A stretch of DNA of 64,000 nucleotides from Maridesulfovibrio zosterae DSM 11974 (GTDB lineage Bacteria > Desulfobacterota > Desulfovibrionia > Desulfovibrionales > Desulfovibrionaceae). The stretch is taken from NCBI RefSeq assembly GCF_000425265.1, contig NZ_AUDC01000010.1, positions 558,001 through 622,000 of the forward strand, in the 5' to 3' direction. Shown piece after piece: positions 18,267-26,631 of the stretch. A program made the translations under genes and the position numbers. Within the stretch, counting starts at the first letter, position 1, and every line of letters starts with the position of its first letter. The notes beneath the pieces are model-generated. The model saw nothing but the letters and a program-made list of their open reading frames with translations, ran no database searches and was not told where the DNA came from.

Positions 18267-21200
18267 GTGACGCGCGATATGGCTGATCTGTCCATGTTGG
18301 AACTTTTTCGTATGGAGGCCGGAAACCATACTTTGGAGCTTGAATCAGGACTGCCAGGTCTTGATAAAGAGCTGTCTTTGGAAAAGTTACAGCCACTCAT
18401 CCACGCATCCAACGCCCTGAAAGGCTCCGGGCGAATTGTTGGCCTTGATGATGTTGTGTGTCTGGCCGGAGCGATGGAAGCGGTTTTTGAAAGATGCCGT
18501 AAAGATAAAACTCCAGTTTCTACCGATCAGGTTGAGGCAATGATAAGTGCCGCTGAATTTATAAGCACTCTGGCAAAAGTTGAAGCTGAACATATGGATG
18601 GATGGCTTGAAGAAAATAGTGTCCATTTTAATGATCTGCTTGGCCGTATTGAGTACACCGTAACTGATGCTGAAAAGACTGAAAATGAAACCAAACAAGT
18701 CGAAAGCGAAGTTATTGTTCCAGAGAGTGTTGATTGCAAGGCGGAACCGCTCCAAGTGGAAAAAGTTATTTTATCGGTCGATTCCTCAATGCTTGATCTT
18801 TTTAGAATGGAAGCTGAGAGCCACTCCAAGACTCTTGAAGCCGGGCTTGCTGAATTAAATAACGACCAGTCTCAAAAGAAAATTGAAGTACTCATGGGTG
18901 CAGTTCATTCTTTAAAAGAGACTGCATGTATTGTGAATCTTGACGATGTAGTTTCGCTCACCAATGCTATGGGAAATCTACTTGAGTCTTGTAGTAAAGG
19001 ATCGCAGACTTTTCATGAACAAGAGATTGATATCCTTCATACAGCAACGAAGTTACTGGCAGAAATTTCCTGTGTAGATACGGATAATCTTGGTAACTGG
19101 CTGGCGGAAAATCATTGGGACATGAGTGCTGTTACTACTGATCTTAAAAAGGCTTTGGTCGTATCAGAGCAACCTTTGTCTGTTTTACTTCCTCAAAAGT
19201 CAGATATCATCGCTCCCAAAGAAGAAGCCATATCTAATATGCAGCCTAAAGAAGAGGTTCAGCTTGCTGACCTGTCCATGCTTGATCTTTTTCGTATGGA
19301 GGCTGAAAGCCATTCATTGTCCCTTACTGCCGGTTTGCTTGATCTTGAAAAGGATCAGTCTGCAGACAAAGTTGAGCCGCTTATGCGTGCAGCCCATTCG
19401 ATGAAAGGTGCAGCACGCATTGTAGGCCTTACTGACGCAGTTGCTCTTGCCCATGCTATGGAGGATCTGCTTGTTGCCTGCCAGAATGGGGATGTTGTTC
19501 TAAGTTCTACCCAGATTGATATTCTTCTTTCTGCAACTGATATCTATAAAGATGTATCTTTGCTTGATACAAGCGAAATTCAAGATTTTTTAACTGCAAA
19601 GAAGCCGCTTATGGATCAGATGGAAATGGCATTGCGCGGTGATAAGCAGGCTGTGAGAGATGTTTGTAGTCAGGTCTGCCCGATTGAAACATACACTGCT
19701 TCAATGGATGTAGATGAATCTGATCTCTCTGTGACTTCCATACCTGAAGCAGGTATGCGGACAGCTCAAGCTGCTCCAGTGCAGAAAGAATTTGAATCTC
19801 CCAAACATGCTGCGGCAAAAAAGGACTCTGTGGTTCGTGTTTCGGCCGGAAATTTGAATCGACTTATGGCTCTTGCCGGGGAAAGTCTGGTTGAATCCGG
19901 AAGACTGAGTGATTTAGCCTCATCTCTTTTACGCATAAAAGGCAGTCACCGTGATCTTATGAAAGCTATTGAAGAAAGTTGCGATCGTGTTGCGGATGGC
20001 GAGACTCCTGCTTCAGTTCTGGTTAACCTTAAGGATGTACTTGCTGAATGCCAGGCTTTGGTTGCTCAGCATATTGATGAATTTGATCTCTACCACAGGC
20101 GTTCAGATAATGTTTCCGGCAGGCTTTATCATGAAGTTATTGCCAGCCGTATGCGTCCCTTTTCTGATGGTGGGCGAGGTTTTCCACGTCTGGTGCGCGA
20201 TCTTGCCCGCTCACTTGGTAAGGAAGTTGATTTTGTCATTGAAGGGAACGCGACATCTGTTGACCGTGACATTCTTGAAAAGCTTGAGGCTCCTCTTAAC
20301 CATCTTATTAGAAATGCTGTAGATCACGGCATTGAAATACCGGATGAACGTGTAGCATGTGGTAAAACCCCTGTAGGGATTATCAAAGTTATTGCCGGAC
20401 ATCGGGCTGGAATGCTTTTTATTGAAATACGTGATGACGGAAAAGGACTTGATCCGGAACGCATTCGAGCGAAAGTAGTTGAGAAAGGGCTTGCTCCAGC
20501 TAGAATGGCTGCAGAGATGAGTCGGGCTGAGTTAATGGAATTCTTATTTTTACCCGGATTTTCCACTGCCGGTAAAGTTACTGAAATTTCAGGGCGCGGG
20601 GTAGGCCTTGATGTAGTTCATGCAATGGTGCAGGAGGTCGGTGGAACTGTGCGGGCTGAATCTGAACCAGGGCAGGGAATGTCCTTTTCTCTACAATTAC
20701 CGCTTACTTTATCGGTCATTCGTACTTTGCTGTTAGAAATTTCAGGACAGCCTTATGCTATTCCTTTAAGCCGTATCAGTCGGATTGCATCTATTTTTCC
20801 TGATCAATTACAGCTTGTTGAGGATCGTCAGTATGTTTCTCTTGACGGTTCAAATGTGGGACTTGTTCCTGCTTCTCAGGTTCTGGGAACAACGGTGTCT
20901 TCATCTGAGACAGAAACGCTGAAGATTGTTGTTATCAGTGACCGTATGAATAAATATGGGCTGGTCATAGATGATTTTCTTGGTGAACAGGATCTTGTGG
21001 TTCTACCACTTGACGATCGGCTTGGAAAAGTACCTGATGTAAACTCGGTTGCTCTTATGCCTGACGGTTCGCCAGTATTGATTCTTGATGCTGAAGATCT
21101 TGTACGTTCCATTGATAATCTTCTTTCCGGAGGAAGGTTGGGGAAAGTTGGAATTGAATCCTCCCATATAGCTGAAGTTCAGAAAATTTTAGTGGTAGAT

Positions 21201-21554
21201 GACTCACTTACAGTGCGTGAAGTTGAGCGTAAACTGCTCGCTAATCACGGATATAAAGTTGATACTGCAGTTGATGGACAGGACGGTTTTAACGCAGTTC
21301 TTACTGAAAATTATGATCTTGTTATCACAGATGTTGATATGCCCCGTATGAATGGATTGGAGTTGACCCGTAAACTAAAAGATGACCCTGATCTTAAACT
21401 CATTCCGGTGATGATGGTTTCTTACAAAGACCGCAAAGAAGATAAGTTGCGTGGTCTTGAAGCCGGAGCAGACTACTACCTTACAAAAAGCAGTTTTCAT
21501 GATGAAACTCTTCTTTCGGCGGTGGAAGACCTTATAGGCGGACCAGGAAAATGA
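18267..21554 (+). CDS. Hybrid CheA-REC kinase with three Hpt domains (WspE position)
   Basis: The 1095-residue central kinase. Three Hpt-like repeats each open with a ML[ED]LFRMEA block (about 10, 175 and 338). Only the third has a clean HSMKG (His377). The second reads HSLKE (His214, Gly lost). The first reads NALKG, so Asn49 replaces the phosphorylated histidine. A dimerisation region, HATPase domain (HLIRNAVDHGIE; GRGVGLDVV), CheW-like domain and C-terminal receiver (VVDDS; ITDVDMPRMNG; final Lys in YYLTKSS) follow. It should phosphorylate both its own receiver and the REC-PP2C output protein. GTG start with GGGAG upstream. The stop overlaps cheB by four bases. Confidence 0.93.
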   Translation: MTRDMADLSMLELFRMEAGNHTLELESGLPGLDKELSLEKLQPLIHASNALKGSGRIVGLDDVVCLAGAMEAVFERCRKDKTPVSTDQVEAMISAAEFISTLAKVEAEHMDGWLEENSVHFNDLLGRIEYTVTDAEKTENETKQVESEVIVPESVDCKAEPLQVEKVILSVDSSMLDLFRMEAESHSKTLEAGLAELNNDQSQKKIEVLMGAVHSLKETACIVNLDDVVSLTNAMGNLLESCSKGSQTFHEQEIDILHTATKLLAEISCVDTDNLGNWLAENHWDMSAVTTDLKKALVVSEQPLSVLLPQKSDIIAPKEEAISNMQPKEEVQLADLSMLDLFRMEAESHSLSLTAGLLDLEKDQSADKVEPLMRAAHSMKGAARIVGLTDAVALAHAMEDLLVACQNGDVVLSSTQIDILLSATDIYKDVSLLDTSEIQDFLTAKKPLMDQMEMALRGDKQAVRDVCSQVCPIETYTASMDVDESDLSVTSIPEAGMRTAQAAPVQKEFESPKHAAAKKDSVVRVSAGNLNRLMALAGESLVESGRLSDLASSLLRIKGSHRDLMKAIEESCDRVADGETPASVLVNLKDVLAECQALVAQHIDEFDLYHRRSDNVSGRLYHEVIASRMRPFSDGGRGFPRLVRDLARSLGKEVDFVIEGNATSVDRDILEKLEAPLNHLIRNAVDHGIEIPDERVACGKTPVGIIKVIAGHRAGMLFIEIRDDGKGLDPERIRAKVVEKGLAPARMAAEMSRAELMEFLFLPGFSTAGKVTEISGRGVGLDVVHAMVQEVGGTVRAESEPGQGMSFSLQLPLTLSVIRTLLLEISGQPYAIPLSRISRIASIFPDQLQLVEDRQYVSLDGSNVGLVPASQVLGTTVSSSETETLKIVVISDRMNKYGLVIDDFLGEQDLVVLPLDDRLGKVPDVNSVALMPDGSPVLILDAEDLVRSIDNLLSGGRLGKVGIESSHIAEVQKILVVDDSLTVREVERKLLANHGYKVDTAVDGQDGFNAVLTENYDLVITDVDMPRMNGLELTRKLKDDPDLKLIPVMMVSYKDRKEDKLRGLEAGADYYLTKSSFHDETLLSAVEDLIGGPGK

Positions 21555-22570
21555 AAATTGGTATTGTAAATGAGGCGGCCGTTGCAGTTGAAATACTTAA
21601 AAAGGTCGTCCTTTCAGCAGAATATGATGTTATATGGATTGCTCATAATGGTGAACAGGCTGTAGATAAGTGCCGAAAAGAGACTCCTGATCTAGTGCTT
21701 ATGGATCTTGTCATGCCTGTAATGGACGGAATTGAGGCTACCAGATTGATTATGAGTGATTGTCCTTGTCCGGTCCTGATTGTGACTGCCAGTATTGAAG
21801 ACAATTCCTCCAAAATATTTGAAGCGATGGGTGCAGGAGCTCTTGACGTGGTTCCCACTCCTGAAATCGGCCCTGATGGGAATCTTAAAGGAGCCGAAGG
21901 ACTGATTGCAAAGATTTCTGTGATCAAGAAATTGAGTGGCAACGGAAAGGAATCCAGTAATAGAAAAAAAATTGAATCATGTCCTGATAAAGTTCCTCCG
22001 GTGCTGGCCATTGGCAGTTCAACTGGCGGGCCGTCAGCACTAGCTCTGTTGCTTGGATCTTTACCGGAAAATTTTCCTGCGGCTATTGTTATTGTACAGC
22101 ATGTAGATGGGCAATTTTCAGATAATCTTGCTCAGTGGCTTGATCGTCAGACTAAAATAGAGGTGTCGATTGCATGTAACGGTGAGTCAGTAAAGCCCGG
22201 AAGAGCCTATCTTGCTCCTGGAGACAAGCATATGCTTATGGGGCCTTGCGGAACTATTCAAATTACTTCTGACCCGGGTGAAAGTCTTTATGTCCCCTCG
22301 GTTGATTTGCTTTTTGAAAGTCTGTGCTGCGCTGATTTACCACAAAACTCTGTAGCTGTTCTACTTACAGGAATGGGAGCTGACGGAGCCAGAGGATTGC
22401 TTGGGCTTAAAAAATCCGCTTGGTTGACCATCGCACAAGATGAAGAGTCAAGTGTTGTCTGGGGGATGCCCGGAGCAGCTGTAAAAATGGACGCTGCCTG
22501 TGAAATTTGCTCTTTAGACGAAATGTCGAGACATATTCTTCGGCATTTTAAAAAAGATTTCAGGAGATAA
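21551..22570 (+). CDS. CheB-type methylesterase (WspF position)
   Basis: A 339-residue protein with an N-terminal receiver (Asp52 in LMDLVMPVMDG) and a C-terminal methylesterase whose triad is visible: Ser157 in GSSTGGPSA, His184 in VQHVD, Asp278 in TGMGADGARG. The receiver begins KIGIVNEAAV rather than the usual VDD; I recall WspF proteins starting in the same way with IVND. It removes receptor methyl groups and resets the pathway; in Pseudomonas, loss of WspF locks the system on. Overlaps the kinase stop by four bases. Confidence 0.93.
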   Translation: MKIGIVNEAAVAVEILKKVVLSAEYDVIWIAHNGEQAVDKCRKETPDLVLMDLVMPVMDGIEATRLIMSDCPCPVLIVTASIEDNSSKIFEAMGAGALDVVPTPEIGPDGNLKGAEGLIAKISVIKKLSGNGKESSNRKKIESCPDKVPPVLAIGSSTGGPSALALLLGSLPENFPAAIVIVQHVDGQFSDNLAQWLDRQTKIEVSIACNGESVKPGRAYLAPGDKHMLMGPCGTIQITSDPGESLYVPSVDLLFESLCCADLPQNSVAVLLTGMGADGARGLLGLKKSAWLTIAQDEESSVVWGMPGAAVKMDAACEICSLDEMSRHILRHFKKDFRR

Positions 22571-22574
22571 TATC

Positions 22575-23768
22575 ATGATCGATGCAACTTCAAGTGAAGA
22601 ACTCCTTACCCAGCACAAAATAAGTGTTCTACTAATTGATGATCAGCCGATGGTAGGCGAGGCTATACGCCGGATGCTTGAGGGAGAGGAAGATATTGAT
22701 TTCCATTTCGTAAGCGATCCTACTCTGGCTATTCCAACTGCAGAAAAATTACAGCCAACAGTTATTTTGCAGGATCTTGTTATGCCTGACATCGATGGAA
22801 TGACTATGGTCAAATTCATGCGAGTAAACTCCAGATTGAAAGATATCCCGCTCATTGTACTTTCAACTAAAGAAGAAGCAACGACAAAAGCCAAGGCGTT
22901 TGAGCTCGGGGCTAACGATTATCTGGTTAAGCTTCCTGATCGCATTGAGTTGCTGGCCCGTATCCGTTATCACTCTAAAGGTTATATCAACCTTCTTCAA
23001 AGGAATGAAGCTTATAAACAGCTTTTGGAGAGCAGGGACGAAATGCGTAAAGAACTTGCTGTTGCAGCTGACTATGTCACTTCGCTGCTGCCTTCCCCCG
23101 TAACAGAAGGTGATATTCAAGCAGATTGGAGGTTTATCCCTTCTGCATCTCTCGGTGGAGATTCATTTGGTTATCACTGGCTTGATGATGATCATTTTGC
23201 CATGTATCTTCTTGATGTCTGTGATCACGGGGTCGGGTCGGCGTTGCTGTCTGTTTCGGCTATGAATGTTCTTCGCTCTCAAACTCTGCCTGATACTGAT
23301 TTTTTAAAGCCTGAAATGGTTCTTAAATCTTTAAATGATTCTTTTCAGATGGATCAGCAGAATAATCTCTATTTTACTATGTGGTACGGAGTTTATTGTA
23401 AATCTGAGCGTACCCTTACTTTTTCAAGTGGGGGCCATCCTCCGGCGCTTCTTATAAGCGGTGGCTCCGTTATGCCATTACGTACTCAAGGTATGATTGT
23501 GGGGGGGATGCCGGATATGACCTACACAAGTGACTCTGTTAGGGTAGAACGGGGAGCACGTTTTTTTCTTTATAGTGACGGTGTTTACGAACTTAAAAAA
23601 GTATCAGACGGGAAGATGTGGGAATTCGAAGAGTATTCTGCATTTATGTCCGGAACTTCCGGTAAGCTGGGAAATCCTATTGATCAGCTGATTGACTATA
23701 CCAGAGAGTTGCAGGGCAGTGAGCTTTATGAAGATGATTTTTCCATGGTCGAATTTGTTTTTGCATAA
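22575..23768 (+). CDS. WspR-like receiver fused to SpoIIE/PP2C phosphatase (pathway output)
   Basis: A 397-residue response regulator. The receiver (about 16-135, Asp67 in ILQDLVMPDIDGM, Lys119 in LVKLPD) runs into RIRYHSKGYINLLQRNEAYKQL, wording very close to the WspR receiver and linker as I recall it. The GGDEF domain that follows in WspR is absent. Instead residues about 165-397 are a PP2C/SpoIIE phosphatase with its metal ligands in place: GGDSFG (194-199), LLDVCDHG (Asp214), SGGHPP, LYSDGVYE and the late YEDDFSM. Such domains dephosphorylate Ser/Thr on anti-sigma antagonists or other partners. No STAS or anti-sigma gene lies in the window. SD GGAG upstream. Confidence 0.92.
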   Translation: MIDATSSEELLTQHKISVLLIDDQPMVGEAIRRMLEGEEDIDFHFVSDPTLAIPTAEKLQPTVILQDLVMPDIDGMTMVKFMRVNSRLKDIPLIVLSTKEEATTKAKAFELGANDYLVKLPDRIELLARIRYHSKGYINLLQRNEAYKQLLESRDEMRKELAVAADYVTSLLPSPVTEGDIQADWRFIPSASLGGDSFGYHWLDDDHFAMYLLDVCDHGVGSALLSVSAMNVLRSQTLPDTDFLKPEMVLKSLNDSFQMDQQNNLYFTMWYGVYCKSERTLTFSSGGHPPALLISGGSVMPLRTQGMIVGGMPDMTYTSDSVRVERGARFFLYSDGVYELKKVSDGKMWEFEEYSAFMSGTSGKLGNPIDQLIDYTRELQGSELYEDDFSMVEFVFA

Positions 23769-23780
23769 CGAGGCAAGGTA

Positions 23781-25622
23781 ATGAGTATCCGTAAGCAGTT
23801 CATAGTAGGGTGTGTTGTTTTCTGCATAGCCCTTACCGTGGCCATAATGTGGTTGATTTCCAATTATACCAGAGAAACTCTTATGGATGAGTATCGCGGT
23901 AAGGCAGAACTCATGCTTCAGACTATGATGGCAGTGCGCAAGCATACTGGAGTCGTTATCAGACCTCATGCTACGGTGTTTTTGCCTCCGGACAAATTTG
24001 TCACTGAATTGCAGTCTACATCTTTCACCGCTAACGGAGTTTTTGGTCGTATTCCCGATCAGTTTAAGCATGGGCTAACTTTTAAGACTGCTTCCACAAA
24101 ACCTCGTAATCCAGATAATCTGGCAACTGATGATGAGGGCCTCATAATTGAAGAGTTGGAACTTTTGGCAAAATCCGGAAAAAGACCTTTTATAGGCGAA
24201 GTACGAAATTTAAATGGAATTGATTATTTTATTGCTGCTGAGGGAGAATCAAACAAACAAGAGTGCATGGTCTGCCACGGAGAGCCTAAAGATGCTCCTT
24301 TGTCTATGAAGGAAAGATATCCCGTTGATACTGATACTGGATACCACCGTATTCAAGGTCGTATTGAGTGTGCACAAATTGCTGCAATCCCTCTGGCTGC
24401 TATGACTGCTTCAGCTAATCAGGCTTTGGGATCAGTTGTTTTTATTGGATGTATTTTTATTGCTGCAACTCTTGCTTTTCTGATTTTCGGTTTGAATCTT
24501 ATTTTTAAACCGGTATCAAAAATTACCGATATTGCGAAAAATATTGAGGATGGAGACCTGGAAAGTGCGAGTGCTTCATTACGCAAGATGCGAAATAGAG
24601 CTGAAGACCATTTTTTTGCTAAAAAATTTATAATGCCCGGAAACGAAATCGGTAACCTTGTTTTATCTTTTGAGGGTATGATTACCGGCCTTTCACGGAT
24701 TATAGGTGAAGTCCGTGACACAGGAGATAGTGTTTCCGCTGTTGGAAATAAAATTAATTCTACAGCAAAACAGATAGATTCTGCTGTAACAAGACAGGCA
24801 GCCTCAACAAATGAGGTTACAGCGACCAGTAAATTAATCAGCAAAACGTCTAAGAACCTTGTACAGGTAATGGGAGATGTTGCATCCAGCGCCAGCGAAT
24901 CGGCTCACATGGCTGAAGCTTTACAATCAAATATTGAAAACAGAGAGCAATCTTTAATTAAGCTGGTTGATTCTACGGATAGTGTTTCTTCACGTCTTGG
25001 TGCAATCAATGAAAGAGCAATCAATATTAATAATATCGTGACAACTATCGCGCGTATTGCTGATCAGACTAATCTACTGTCTTTGAACGCAGCAATTGAA
25101 GCTGAAAAAGCAGGGCAGTTTGGGCAGGGGTTCTCTGTTGTGGCCCGTGAGATACGTCGATTGGCAGATCAGACAGTTATTGCCGCCGAAGATATTGAGC
25201 TTATGGTTCGCGACATGCAGTCAGCGGTCAGTTCAGGGGTTGTTGAAATGGAAAAATTCAACCAAGAAGTGCGTTCCAGTGTGGATGAAGTTGAAAAAAT
25301 GAGTACTGACCTTGGTCAGATTATTGAGCAGGTCCGAATACTTAAACCCCGTTTTACCGATGTTTCCCGTTCCATGAGTGATCAGGCTGATAGTGCTGAA
25401 CAGATTAGTGAAGCTATGTCCGATTTAAGTGAAAACGCTGTCGAGACAACAGAATCTATTGATGAATTTAAGAGAACAGTAGCCAGCCTCAATTATACTG
25501 TGCATAGCCTTACCGGAGCAGTGGATGGGTTTAAAGTTGTTGGCGATACCGAATCGGACTCTGCACAAGGGTCTAAAATAGATGTAAATAAGGATTCCGA
25601 ATCACCTAAGCAAAACAATTAA
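23781..25622 (+). CDS. Methyl-accepting chemotaxis protein with c-type haem sensor
   Basis: A 613-residue receptor that closes the Wsp-like operon. TM1 (about 8-27) leads to a periplasmic domain of the DUF3365/Tll0287 type containing [11 protein letters not shown], a CxxCH haem c site (Cys162, Cys165, His166). TM2 lies near 212-235, then HAMP and the signalling coiled coil with the tip [21 protein letters not shown]. The haem suggests sensing of redox state, oxygen or another gas. It starts 12 bases after the phosphatase gene with a good SD. Its signalling domain is closely similar to that of the first receptor in the operon, so the two may form mixed arrays. A hydrophilic tail rich in Ser and Asp ends the protein. 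Confidence 0.92.
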   Translation: MSIRKQFIVGCVVFCIALTVAIMWLISNYTRETLMDEYRGKAELMLQTMMAVRKHTGVVIRPHATVFLPPDKFVTELQSTSFTANGVFGRIPDQFKHGLTFKTASTKPRNPDNLATDDEGLIIEELELLAKSGKRPFIGEVRNLNGIDYFIAAEGESNKQECMVCHGEPKDAPLSMKERYPVDTDTGYHRIQGRIECAQIAAIPLAAMTASANQALGSVVFIGCIFIAATLAFLIFGLNLIFKPVSKITDIAKNIEDGDLESASASLRKMRNRAEDHFFAKKFIMPGNEIGNLVLSFEGMITGLSRIIGEVRDTGDSVSAVGNKINSTAKQIDSAVTRQAASTNEVTATSKLISKTSKNLVQVMGDVASSASESAHMAEALQSNIENREQSLIKLVDSTDSVSSRLGAINERAININNIVTTIARIADQTNLLSLNAAIEAEKAGQFGQGFSVVAREIRRLADQTVIAAEDIELMVRDMQSAVSSGVVEMEKFNQEVRSSVDEVEKMSTDLGQIIEQVRILKPRFTDVSRSMSDQADSAEQISEAMSDLSENAVETTESIDEFKRTVASLNYTVHSLTGAVDGFKVVGDTESDSAQGSKIDVNKDSESPKQNN

Positions 25623-25695
25623 CACAGTTGTAACCGTTTTGCCTTAATCTACTCAATTGTTACAGGTATGGTCCCGCTCAAAAGGAGAATATAAA

Positions 25696-26385
25696 GTGTC
25701 AGTAGATAAAATACTGGTCGTTGAAGACCATAGCGATACAATTGAATTATTAAAATACAATTTTACTTCATCAGGCTACGAAGTTGTAACAGCCATGGAC
25801 GGGCATAAAGCCCTTGAGCAGGCTAGAAATGAACATCCTGATCTTATTCTGCTGGATCTTATGCTTCCAGGAATTGACGGCCTTGAAGTCTGTCGCAGAT
25901 TAAAACAGGAAGTTGCTACACAGCATATCCCGGTTATCATGCTTACAGCCAAGGGGGAAGAAGTTGACCGTGTTGTCGGACTTGAACTTGGTGTTGATGA
26001 TTATATTGTAAAGCCTTTCAGTCCCCGTGAATTAGTACTGCGGGTTAAAGCTGTACTGCGCCGCAGTTCTGAAGTTGAGCCTAAACGCCCCGGTAAGTGG
26101 AATCATGAAGGTCTTACCGTTGACTTTGAGGCTCATACTGTTGAATGCGATGGAGAGCTGGTTACGCTCACAGCTACTGAATTCAAGCTTTTTTCTGAAC
26201 TGCTTCAACATGAGGGCAAAGTCCGCACTCGTGACCACCTGCTTGATACCGTTTGGGATACTCATTTTGAAGGTTATTCCAGAACAGTAGATACGCACAT
26301 TCGCAGATTACGCCAGAAGCTAGGTCGTTACGCTGATTACATTGAAACAGTAAGAGGTGTTGGCTATCGTTTTAAGCACGTTTAA
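25696..26385 (+). CDS. phoB: PhoB-type response regulator
   Basis: A 229-residue OmpR/PhoB-family regulator: receiver with Asp in LILLDLMLPGIDGLEVC, conserved Lys in DDYIVKPFSPREL, then a winged-helix DNA-binding domain ending SRTVDTHIRRLRQKLG...IETVRGVGYRF. I start at the GTG at 25696 (AAGGAG nine bases upstream), which gives the standard PhoB length; an upstream ATG at 25657 would add unrelated residues. The partner kinase gene follows after 246 bases. No pst or phoU genes are nearby, so phosphate as the signal is an inference from family resemblance only. Confidence 0.85.
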   Translation: MSVDKILVVEDHSDTIELLKYNFTSSGYEVVTAMDGHKALEQARNEHPDLILLDLMLPGIDGLEVCRRLKQEVATQHIPVIMLTAKGEEVDRVVGLELGVDDYIVKPFSPRELVLRVKAVLRRSSEVEPKRPGKWNHEGLTVDFEAHTVECDGELVTLTATEFKLFSELLQHEGKVRTRDHLLDTVWDTHFEGYSRTVDTHIRRLRQKLGRYADYIETVRGVGYRFKHV

Positions 26386-26581
26386 TTTGTCCCTGATTAA
26401 TGGCCCCTTCCAGTGATATCTATTCAGGTAATTTAAACAAAGTCTTCTGATGAGTTTAAAAGGTTCATTTTCTAATCGAAAATTCAGTTTAACAGCTGTG
26501 TTTTTTCGGTTAGAGGTCTTTACGTGCGTCTGTAAACCAATGAACATCTGATCGTAACCTAACGGGCATGATTTTACTTAA

Positions 26582-26596
26582 GAGAATGTTATTCTC
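26582..26596. promoter_or_regulatory. GAGAAT-GTT-ATTCTC dyad before the sensor kinase
   Basis: A perfect 6+3+6 palindrome located 35 bases upstream of the kinase ATG. It could be an operator or part of a leader hairpin. The rest of the 246-bp phoB-phoR gap holds nothing else that I can name. Confidence 0.3.
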
Positions 26597-26631
26597 CTGC
26601 AATCCTTTTTCAATTTTTGTAAGCAGTAACA

